From: Chitinophagaceae bacterium UBA2467
Lineage (GTDB): Bacteria; Bacteroidota; Bacteroidia; Chitinophagales; Chitinophagaceae
Length of the DNA stretch: 5,037 nt
Direction of reading: 5' to 3'
Assembly: GCA_002342205.1 (NCBI GenBank)
Contig: DDPN01000148.1
Location: 5,424 to 10,460 of the forward strand
Positions 1 to 5,037 of this stretch are shown here, piece by piece. The notes beneath the pieces are model-generated. The model had not been told where the DNA came from. It did not search any database and was given only the letters and a program-made list of their open reading frames with translations. Each line of letters begins with the position of its first letter. Within the stretch, counting starts at the first letter, position 1. Made by a program: the position numbers and the translations under genes.

Positions 1-1
1 T

Positions 2-763
2 TTAAGCCAAATGCCCGATCGTCTGGCAAAACCTCGTCAATCTGGATTGACAATGGTAATGGACAAGGGACTCAGTACCGAGGAAGCACGCAATTTTATC
101 AGTGTTTCTTATCCTCATGTCGACATTGTTAAACTTGGATTTGGCACTTCATTTGTCTCTCCAAACCTTCGAGAAAAAATTGAGCTATACCAGTCTCATC
201 AAATACCTGTTTATTTTGGAGGAACTTTATTTGAAGCTTTTCTGATTCGTAATCAATTTGAGGACTATATCAGTGTTTGCAAGGAGTATGGTATCAAGTA
301 TATGGAAGTAAGTGATGGATCTATCACCATTCCTCATGCAGAAAAATGCGGGTACATTGAAAAGCTAACTCAATATGGTACTGTTTTAAGTGAAGTAGGA
401 AGTAAAGATGCAGCACATATTATTCCACCCTACAAGTGGATCGAATTGATGCGAGCTGAGCTAGAAGCGGGAGCAAGTTACGTGATAGCAGAAGCAAGAG
501 AGGCCGGAAACGTGGGAATATATAGGGGAAGTGGAGAAGTGAGAGAGGGATTAGTACAGGAGATTCTTACACAAATTCCGGGGGAGAGAATAATTTGGGA
601 AGCTCCGCAAAAAGCACAGCAACTTTATTTTATCGAATTATTAGGATGCAATGCAAATCTTGGAAATATTGCCCCAACAGAAGTAATTCCATTGGAAGCA
701 ATGCGTATTGGATTACGAGGAGATACGTTTCACTTTTACTTGGACAAAAGCGATAAATCCTAA
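2..763 (+). CDS. comA: Phosphosulfolactate synthase (ComA family), 5' end cut by window
   Basis: Predicted to join sulfite to phosphoenolpyruvate, giving (2R)-O-phospho-3-sulfolactate, the first step of the archaeal coenzyme M route. Counting from the ATG at 11, the visible family motifs are GLTMVMDKGL (12-21), VKLGFGTS (40-47), VYFGGTLFE (67-75), EVSDGS (99-104), SEVGSKD (127-133), WEAPQKAQQ (196-204), NLGNIAP (216-222) and GLRGDTF (234-240). These cover the whole TIM-barrel enzyme as known from Methanocaldococcus ComA. The frame stays open upstream of the ATG (Leu-Ser-Gln to the window edge). Bacteroidota homologues, as I remember them, begin a few residues earlier with a similar sequence, so the true start is probably just outside the window. 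In bacteria without coenzyme M the product may feed sulfolactate or cysteate and sulfonolipids; that is inference. The stop overlaps the aroE start (TAATG), indicating one operon. Confident in family, less so in physiological role. Confidence 0.92.
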   Translation, partial: LSQMPDRLAKPRQSGLTMVMDKGLSTEEARNFISVSYPHVDIVKLGFGTSFVSPNLREKIELYQSHQIPVYFGGTLFEAFLIRNQFEDYISVCKEYGIKYMEVSDGSITIPHAEKCGYIEKLTQYGTVLSEVGSKDAAHIIPPYKWIELMRAELEAGASYVIAEAREAGNVGIYRGSGEVREGLVQEILTQIPGERIIWEAPQKAQQLYFIELLGCNANLGNIAPTEVIPLEAMRIGLRGDTFHFYLDKSDKS

Positions 764-1491
764 TGAGATTATTTGGTCTAATCGGCCAACCGCTCACGCA
801 TTCTTTTTCGGCTAACTACTTTAATCAAAAGTTTGCGAAAGAGGGAATAGTAGATTGTCAGTACCAGCTTTTTCCACTTTCGTCTATTAACGAGCTCCCT
901 GCTTTATTAGAAAAATATCCAAATTTAGAAGGACTCAATGTGACGAGTCCATTCAAGCAACAGGTATTAAGCTATCTTTCAAATCATTCTATTCCACCTG
1001 GGTTAGATGCATGTAATTGTATTCGAATCAGCAATGGAAAGTGTGAGGGGTTTAATACAGATTGGGTTGGATTTGAAAAATCATTTTTACCCTTATTGCA
1101 ACCTAAGCAACAAGCTGCATTGGTATTGGGGCAGGGAGGGGCAGCACGGGCTGTTTTTTTTGTATTGAAAAAAAATGGAATTCCCTACTCTGTAGTGGGG
1201 CGAAATAACAAACCGGGTGTTGATCTAACTTATAGTCAACTTACTTCTGCTGATCTGCAAACGCATAACATTGTGATTAACACAACTCCGTTAGGCACAT
1301 TTCCAAATATCACGGAGTTACCCCCACTTCCATATGAGGCAATAGGATCCAGCCATGTTCTATATGATCTTGTTTATAATCCAACAGAAACCGCTTTTAT
1401 GAAAGAAGGTAGTCGAAGGGGTGCTCGTGTAAAAAATGGAGCTGATATGCTACAAATTCAAGCGGAAGAAAGTTGGAAGATTTGGAATTAG
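763..1491 (+). CDS. aroE: Shikimate dehydrogenase (NADP+)
   Basis: Reduces 3-dehydroshikimate to shikimate with NADPH, the fourth step of the shikimate pathway to aromatic amino acids; cytosolic. The N-terminal substrate domain shows GLIGQPLTHSFS (5-16) with the shikimate-binding serines, and NVTSPFK (59-65), where Lys65 is the expected catalytic lysine. NTD at 98-100 supplies the paired catalytic Asp100. The Rossmann domain has the loop GQGGAARA (123-130), then NTTPLGTFP (173-181), and the C-terminal NGADMLQIQAEESW (225-238) with the conserved substrate glutamine near 233. At 242 residues it is shorter than the E. coli enzyme (272), but this is the usual compact Bacteroidota form and no key residue is missing. 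Its ATG shares one base with the preceding stop codon, so it is probably translated by coupling to the phosphosulfolactate synthase gene. Two 8-base homopolymers (1154-1161 T, 1168-1175 A) lie inside the gene without breaking the frame. Confidence 0.96.
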   Translation: MRLFGLIGQPLTHSFSANYFNQKFAKEGIVDCQYQLFPLSSINELPALLEKYPNLEGLNVTSPFKQQVLSYLSNHSIPPGLDACNCIRISNGKCEGFNTDWVGFEKSFLPLLQPKQQAALVLGQGGAARAVFFVLKKNGIPYSVVGRNNKPGVDLTYSQLTSADLQTHNIVINTTPLGTFPNITELPPLPYEAIGSSHVLYDLVYNPTETAFMKEGSRRGARVKNGADMLQIQAEESWKIWN

Positions 1492-1919
1492 TGAGATAAT
1501 TTCTCTTGAACATCCAGTGGCAGGATATCCATTTTTTTATTTTGATAGTCATAACACACCATACTAGTCATTGCTGCGGCTACTAGTTCTTTTTCATGCT
1601 GCTTTTCTCGCTCCATCTTGTAGATCAGATCAAATCCTTTACTCGTAAAATTTAAGGCTGCTACAGAAACCCAAAGGGTGTCACCAAAAAAAAGCTCTTT
1701 TCTTATCTCAATGGTGGCGCGTGTCAATAAGAGTGAGGTGCCCCCTAATTCTAGTTCGGAATAACCTAGTTGATTTAAAAATTGAATACGTGCTTCATGT
1801 GCAAAAAGTAAAATCCGATCATTGCCAACATGTCCACCATAGTTAATGTCGTTGATGCGAATTGGAATCTGACATTGAAATTTAAATGAAGCAGGAAATT
1901 GTGATTTAATCGAACTCAT
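1488..1919 (-). CDS. Acyl-CoA thioesterase, 4HBT/hotdog fold (YbgC-like)
   Basis: Predicted hotdog-fold thioesterase that hydrolyses an acyl-CoA; substrate unknown. The diagnostic segment RINDINYGGHVGND (21-34) followed by HEARIQFL (41-48) matches the active-site loop and long helix of the 4-hydroxybenzoyl-CoA thioesterase/YbgC group. The remaining strands, including RKELFFGDTLWVSV (73-86), complete one hotdog domain of normal length (143 residues, where about 130-150 is usual). The position of the classical catalytic aspartate (Asp17 of the Pseudomonas enzyme) is Asn26 here, with Asp24 retained; I recall D-x-N-Y-G-x-H as a recurrent variant of this family, so activity is plausible but less certain. 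The start ATG overlaps the rdgB stop (ATGA), making it the last gene of a three-gene leftward operon. Its 3' end overlaps that of convergent aroE by 4 bases. Confidence 0.88.
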   Translation of the reverse strand: MSSIKSQFPASFKFQCQIPIRINDINYGGHVGNDRILLFAHEARIQFLNQLGYSELELGGTSLLLTRATIEIRKELFFGDTLWVSVAALNFTSKGFDLIYKMEREKQHEKELVAAAMTSMVCYDYQNKKMDILPLDVQEKLSH

Positions 1920-2512
1920 GAGGCCATTTTTTTTAGATAGTCAACTAATTTTTCAACCGCTTTTCGTCGGTGACTGTATTCATTTTTTTCTGCAGTATTC
2001 ATTTCTGCAAACGTCTTTGTAGATCCTTCAGGAATAAAAACCGGGTCATAGCCAAAACCATTTTCACCAATGGGTTGTAGTGTAATATGTCCTTTACAAA
2101 CTCCCTCAAATTGTTTCTCCACCCCTTTTTGTACTAATGAAATTACTGTTCTGAATTGTGCTTTTCTGTTTTCTTTGTTTTGGAGTTCGCCCAATAGCTT
2201 TTTAATATTTGCTTCTGTGTTGGAGGGCTCTCCTGCAAATCTTGCACTTTTTACTCCCGGAGCACCACCTAAGGCTTCTACTTCCAGTCCGGTGTCTTCG
2301 CTAAAGCAATCAATGTTTTTGAGCGTATAAATGGTCATTGATTTTTCCCTTGCATTTGCCTCAAGCGTAGCATGTGGTTCAGCGATATCAATTTCAATGC
2401 CAGCATCTTTTAATGAAAGCACTTTAAAAGCATTGCCCAGGATATGATTTACTTCTAGGGCTTTGTTTGAATTATTTGTTGCAAATAGTAGCGGGTGGCT
2501 TTGTTCAGACAT
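1916..2512 (-). CDS. rdgB: XTP/dITP pyrophosphatase (RdgB/HAM1 family)
   Basis: House-cleaning enzyme that hydrolyses dITP, XTP and related deaminated purine nucleotides to monophosphate and pyrophosphate, keeping them out of DNA and RNA; cytosolic, usually a Mg-dependent homodimer. Family motifs are present in order: LLFATNNSNKALEV (8-21), the TxNxxK-type nucleotide/phosphate loop; SEDTGLEVEALGGAPGVKSAR (71-91), with Asp73 aligned to the catalytic aspartate; GENGFGYDPVF (149-159); and the C-terminal SHRRKA (180-185). I place the start at the ATG at 2512, giving 198 residues, the normal size, with the first strand beginning at residue 8. An in-frame ATG at 2674 would add 54 residues unrelated to the family that merely read the neighbouring gene in another frame. 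The gene overlaps the upstream coding region by 8 bases (ATGTCTGA) and the downstream thioesterase by 4. Confidence 0.95.
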   Translation of the reverse strand: MSEQSHPLLFATNNSNKALEVNHILGNAFKVLSLKDAGIEIDIAEPHATLEANAREKSMTIYTLKNIDCFSEDTGLEVEALGGAPGVKSARFAGEPSNTEANIKKLLGELQNKENRKAQFRTVISLVQKGVEKQFEGVCKGHITLQPIGENGFGYDPVFIPEGSTKTFAEMNTAEKNEYSHRRKAVEKLVDYLKKMAS

Positions 2513-3017
2513 TGAATTGTTTTCTAAGTGACTGCCATAGTTTTTCCCGATCTGCTTTTTGTGGCTCCAGCAAATCCAGTGCGGGTGCAAAGAGGTAAGT
2601 ACAGCCTTCAATTTTTTGTAATTGAAAGAAAGGAAAGTCCACAGGTAGTTGAAGATTTTGTGGAGTGAGTCCAAATACTATACAGGTGCTTGAAGGATAT
2701 TGTTGTTGCAGGTCCTGGTAATTGGGATGAACAACTTCTTGAATATTAATGAGTGCGATATCCTCTAACGTGAGTTTGCAAGCCATTAAAATTCTCGTGA
2801 GATAGGCTAATTGTTCATCTTTTAAAAAAACGGCCTCCTGTTCTGCTACAACAATGCAAATTTTCTTTTTGTGACCTCCTAAGGATTTAATCTTATCAGT
2901 AGTAGACTGCTCAGTGGGCTGATTTTTTATTGAAGGACTGCCCGGCAATTCCACAAGCACAGTGTGATATAGCTGTGCTAGAAGTTCAGGGGGAAGTTTA
3001 ACTTGGTTAAGGGACAT
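2505..3017 (-). CDS. Conserved hypothetical protein, possible HolD (DNA pol III psi)-like
   Basis: A 170-residue soluble protein that I do not recognise with certainty. Residues 8-23 look like an amphipathic N-terminal helix. Residues 25-51 form a polar, probably disordered linker rich in Pro, Ser, Thr and Lys. From 52 an alpha/beta domain follows: strand KICIVVAEQ (52-60), a helix through LAYLTRILMACKL (70-82), strand DIALINIQ (86-93), strand TCIVFGLTP (111-119), and a C-terminal segment TYLFAPALDLLEPQKADREK (140-159) ending in LWQSLRKQF. The order of elements and the closing pattern 'PALxxL...LWQ' resemble what I remember of E. coli HolD (psi), whose C-terminus contains SPALTDLRANPTARAALWQQ. 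This is a by-eye remote resemblance, not an established assignment. First gene of the leftward operon with rdgB and a thioesterase, overlapping rdgB by 8 bases. No signal peptide or membrane segment. Confidence refers to its being a real gene. Confidence 0.85.
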   Translation of the reverse strand: MSLNQVKLPPELLAQLYHTVLVELPGSPSIKNQPTEQSTTDKIKSLGGHKKKICIVVAEQEAVFLKDEQLAYLTRILMACKLTLEDIALINIQEVVHPNYQDLQQQYPSSTCIVFGLTPQNLQLPVDFPFFQLQKIEGCTYLFAPALDLLEPQKADREKLWQSLRKQFNV

Positions 3018-3087
3018 AAATGTGCTAAAATATACGAATGAGTGTTAGTTTTTTTTGCTTTCTTTGCCCCGTAAAAATATGTGAATT
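3018..3087. promoter_or_regulatory. Divergent intergenic region, probable two-way promoter
   Basis: These 70 bases separate the divergent starts of the leftward operon (ATG at 3017) and ilvE (ATG at 3088), so promoters for both directions should lie here or just inside the flanking genes. Near matches to the Bacteroidota -7 element TAnnTTTG are TATATTTT on the minus strand (3034-3027), only nine bases from the start codon, and TTTCTTTG on the plus strand (3059-3066). Neither has a convincing upstream TTG element at the usual spacing, so no exact promoter is claimed. There is an 8-base T run at 3049-3056. The leader before ilvE is A-rich (GTAAAAATATG) with no Shine-Dalgarno sequence, as is common in this phylum. 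Confidence 0.4.
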
Positions 3088-4155
3088 ATGACTGCAGCGA
3101 TCGAAATTCCAATTGAGCCTATTGCAACCAGCAAATTGAAGGGGATGAATCTAGAAAACCTTCCTTTCGGGAAGCACTTTTCAGATCATATGCTGGAGGC
3201 AGATTTTATCAATGGACAATGGACAAATATTTCGATCAAGCCCTATGCTCCTATGTCACTTTCACCTTCTCTGGCTGCTTTACATTACGGACAAGCAATT
3301 TTTGAAGGTATTAAAGCATACAAGGACCAACATTCCAAGCCTTTTATATTTCGTCCTTACGATAATTTTTTGCGCTTTAACGCTTCTGCTGAAAGAATGC
3401 AAATGCCAACTGTACCCGCAGAGGTATTTATGGATGGGATGATGCAGTTGATTAAGTTAGATCAGGATTGGATTCCTTCTTTCCCTGATCATTCTTTGTA
3501 CATACGTCCTTTCATGTTTTCAACAGATGAAATGATTGGCGTGCGCCCCTCTGATACATACAAATTCATGATCATTTTAAGTCCTACTGGGCCTTATTAT
3601 AGCGCGCCCATGAGAATATGGGTCGAAGAAACGTATGTAAGAGCTGTGTCAGGAGGAGTAGGTTATGCAAAAGCTGCCGGAAATTATGGGGGAGCTATGT
3701 ATGCCACTGCGCAAGCCAAATTGAAAGGTTTCGATCAGGTTTTATGGACCGACCCTATTGAACATAAATATGTGCAGGAATGTGGTACCATGAATGTATT
3801 CTTCATTATCGGTAATAAGGCTATTACACCTGGCTTAGAAGAGGGTACGATTTTAGGTGGCGTCACGCGTATGAGTGTCATGACCTTGCTTTCTGAAATG
3901 GGCTTAGAAGTCGAAGAGCGCAATTTGGGAATGGATGAAGTGCTCAAGGCACATCAAGAGGGAAGTTTACGTGAAGTATTTGGAACGGGTACTGCGGCAA
4001 CAATTTCATTTATAAAGGAGCTTTGTTATAAGGGTGATTCACTCTGCTTTGATACAGACAAATGGACGGTGGCCCCTACGTTAAAGAAAAATCTAGCGGC
4101 TATCCGAGAGGGCAGAATGCCAGATACACACGGCTGGATGGTTCCCGTTAGTTAA
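3088..4155 (+). CDS. ilvE: Branched-chain amino acid aminotransferase
   Basis: PLP-dependent fold-type IV transaminase that interconverts 2-oxoglutarate/glutamate with the oxo acids of leucine, isoleucine and valine; the last step of their synthesis, cytosolic. Its 355 residues match the long, eukaryote-like BCAT form (BCAT/IlvE type II) rather than the about 309-residue E. coli IlvE. Visible motifs are LHYGQAIFEGIKAY (65-78), RPFMFSTDEMIGVRPS (140-155), GGVGYAKAAGNYGG (189-202) with Lys195 as the expected Schiff-base lysine, QECGTMNVFF (230-239) with Glu231 expected to contact the PLP ring nitrogen, ILGGVTRMSV (255-264), and EVFGTGTAATISFI (296-309) for phosphate and substrate contacts. An in-frame TGA at 3082-3084 excludes a longer upstream start, and the ATG at 3088 gives the usual N-terminal length. 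It stands alone on its strand between a divergent operon and a secreted-protein gene, so it is likely transcribed from its own promoter. Confidence 0.97.
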   Translation: MTAAIEIPIEPIATSKLKGMNLENLPFGKHFSDHMLEADFINGQWTNISIKPYAPMSLSPSLAALHYGQAIFEGIKAYKDQHSKPFIFRPYDNFLRFNASAERMQMPTVPAEVFMDGMMQLIKLDQDWIPSFPDHSLYIRPFMFSTDEMIGVRPSDTYKFMIILSPTGPYYSAPMRIWVEETYVRAVSGGVGYAKAAGNYGGAMYATAQAKLKGFDQVLWTDPIEHKYVQECGTMNVFFIIGNKAITPGLEEGTILGGVTRMSVMTLLSEMGLEVEERNLGMDEVLKAHQEGSLREVFGTGTAATISFIKELCYKGDSLCFDTDKWTVAPTLKKNLAAIREGRMPDTHGWMVPVS

Positions 4156-4176
4156 GTTCGCGGCGATTAATTATAT

Positions 4177-4200
4177 TCGGTGTTGATTACCAGACACCGA
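4177..4200 (+). terminator. Perfect 7-bp hairpin after ilvE (weak terminator or leader hairpin)
   Basis: TCGGTGT at 4177-4183 is exactly complementary to ACACCGA at 4194-4200, with a 10-base loop. It lies 21 bases after the ilvE stop and ends four bases before the ATG of the next gene. The nearest T-rich run begins at 4213, inside that gene's signal-peptide codons and too far away for a classical intrinsic terminator. It could end ilvE transcription weakly, protect the ilvE mRNA 3' end, or mask the start of the downstream gene. The pairing is seen; the role is inferred. Confidence 0.3.
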
Positions 4201-4204
4201 CTGC

Positions 4205-5037
4205 ATGAAGCGTTTTTTATTTTTTTGTTGCGCTGTACTATTTTTTTATGCTGACTCAAGTGCGCAGTTTACTCCTATTCCGGTTTCTGGATTTTCACAA
4301 GACGTGATTGCTGAAGGGGGCCCAAGTTCTCTAGCAACTACGACAATGGAAATTGACGCATTAGCATCTTCCAATAAGGTTATGTATAGCGTTGCATTTG
4401 CCAGTTTTGCATCTATAACTGCTGGATTACCGGATAATGGAACGATTGTAAACGGTGGAGATACGTATCAATTGGCTTCCTACACTGGTAATAATGCGCT
4501 TTTTGTCAAGCGGAATGAAACGTTTGATTTGACTGTCTCAACCCCTGCGCCCTATGCAAAAATTAGATTGCTTGCATTTTCTGCAGAGCAAGCTAGTACC
4601 ATTAACATAGGACTTGGATTTTCGGATGGTTCTTTTTCGCCTTACCTATCCAATTATGTGTTGTCCGATTGGTTCAATGGTGGTACTAATATTGTGACAC
4701 AAGGCTTTGGTCGAGTAACACGCACTGCAACCGGACCTTACACGGCTGATGGAGTTTCTTCCAATAACCCGCGATTTTATTATGTTGAAATTATATTGAG
4801 TTGTACGGATCGCTCTAAGTCATTGCAAAAAATTAGAATTAGCAATGTGTCAACCGGTTCAAATGCCCCATTCCCAAACGCAGTAATCATGGGTGTATCT
4901 GGAATTGCTTTTACGCAGACCATTGCTCCAACCATTACCGCTTCTGATTGTAATGGTCCAAATGGTAGCATTGCGTTAAATGTAACAGGCTCTACGGGTC
5001 CATATACTTATTCTTGGAATACCAATCCCATTCAAAC
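4205..5037 (+). CDS. Secreted protein with SprB-type repeat, 3' end beyond window
   Basis: An open frame runs from ATG 4205 to the window end without a stop (277 codons visible); a TGA at 4184-4186 rules out an earlier start. The protein begins with a Sec signal peptide: Lys2-Arg3, a hydrophobic core at 4-15, and a likely signal peptidase I site after Ala20 (SSA before Gln21). Residues 21-240 look like an all-beta extracellular domain, rich in Ser, Thr, Asn, Gly and aromatics, with segments such as YAKIRLLAFS (117-126), LSDWFNGG (153-160) and the strand FYYVEIILS (191-199). I cannot name this domain. From 241, PTITASDCNGPNGSIALNV and then TGSTGPYTYSWN follow the SprB repeat pattern (xCxGxxxGSIxxxVxGxxGPYTYxW), common in large adhesins and cell-surface proteins of gliding Bacteroidota. 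Such proteins usually end in a type IX secretion sorting domain, which would lie outside the window. Likely an exported surface or adhesin-like protein; exact role unknown. Confidence 0.87.
   Translation, partial: MKRFLFFCCAVLFFYADSSAQFTPIPVSGFSQDVIAEGGPSSLATTTMEIDALASSNKVMYSVAFASFASITAGLPDNGTIVNGGDTYQLASYTGNNALFVKRNETFDLTVSTPAPYAKIRLLAFSAEQASTINIGLGFSDGSFSPYLSNYVLSDWFNGGTNIVTQGFGRVTRTATGPYTADGVSSNNPRFYYVEIILSCTDRSKSLQKIRISNVSTGSNAPFPNAVIMGVSGIAFTQTIAPTITASDCNGPNGSIALNVTGSTGPYTYSWNTNPIQ

Noticed and set aside
1154..1175. Runs of eight T and eight A in aroE as a possible frameshift or phase-variable site
   Set aside because: The reading frame is intact and codes for ordinary conserved residues (VFFVLKKNG); runs of this length are expected in AT-rich coding DNA.
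1493..1505. Short inverted repeat GAGA/TCTC at the convergent ends, considered as a two-way terminator
   Set aside because: Only four base pairs, AT-rich loop and no flanking T or A tracts; too weak to support.
2070..2330. 86-codon open frame on the plus strand
   Set aside because: It is antisense to the conserved core of rdgB, and its Cys/Ser/Phe-rich translation looks like a shadow.
2513..2674. In-frame N-terminal extension of rdgB starting at ATG 2674 (54 extra residues)
   Set aside because: The extension lies wholly within the 3' part of the upstream coding region in another frame, has no family similarity, and the ATG at 2512 gives the normal 198-residue enzyme.
3212..3442. 76-codon open frame on the plus strand
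   Set aside because: It lies inside ilvE in another frame; ilvE is conserved throughout this stretch.
3735..3947. 70-codon open frame on the minus strand
   Set aside because: It is antisense to conserved ilvE codons including the E231 and ILGGVTR regions; no recognisable product.
4205..4267. Lipoprotein signal suggested by the Cys-Cys pair at residues 8-9
   Set aside because: The cysteines sit in the middle of the hydrophobic core with no lipobox; an ordinary signal peptidase I site after Ala20 fits better.
4780..4971. 63-codon open frame on the minus strand
   Set aside because: It is antisense to the secreted-protein gene, whose frame carries a signal peptide and a repeat motif.

Overview
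This is an ordinary-looking, tightly packed chromosomal segment, most likely from a member of the Bacteroidota and probably the Chitinophagaceae/Chitinophagales. The lineage is inferred. The base composition is AT-leaning, start codons have A/T-rich leaders without clear Shine-Dalgarno sequences, and the bacterial ComA-type synthase, short AroE and long BCAT-type IlvE match Bacteroidota forms. A secreted protein also carries an SprB-type repeat, a hallmark of gliding/type IX secretion bacteria.

Layout, left to right. (1) A rightward pair: phosphosulfolactate synthase (ComA family, very likely cut at its N-terminus by the window edge) and shikimate dehydrogenase (aroE), joined by a TAATG stop/start overlap. 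(2) A leftward three-gene operon read from 3017 down to 1488: an unrecognised 170-residue protein that I suspect is a distant HolD-like (DNA polymerase III psi) protein, the XTP/dITP pyrophosphatase rdgB, and a hotdog-fold acyl-CoA thioesterase. All three overlap by a few bases, and the last one converges on aroE with a 4-base tail-to-tail overlap. (3) A 70-base divergent intergenic region. (4) Rightward ilvE, a PLP branched-chain aminotransferase. (5) After a 49-base gap holding a perfect 7-bp hairpin, a rightward gene for a secreted, probably very large protein that runs off the window at 5037. It has a signal peptide, a roughly 220-residue beta-rich domain and the beginning of an SprB-type repeat.

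The genes are mostly housekeeping: sulfonate synthesis from PEP and sulfite, the shikimate pathway, nucleotide-pool cleaning, acyl-CoA hydrolysis and branched-chain amino acid synthesis. I saw no RNA gene, mobile element, CRISPR array or defence system. The most interesting points are the possible psi-like protein beside rdgB, the bacterial sulfonate-pathway gene coupled to aroE, and the unassigned N-terminal domain of the secreted protein.
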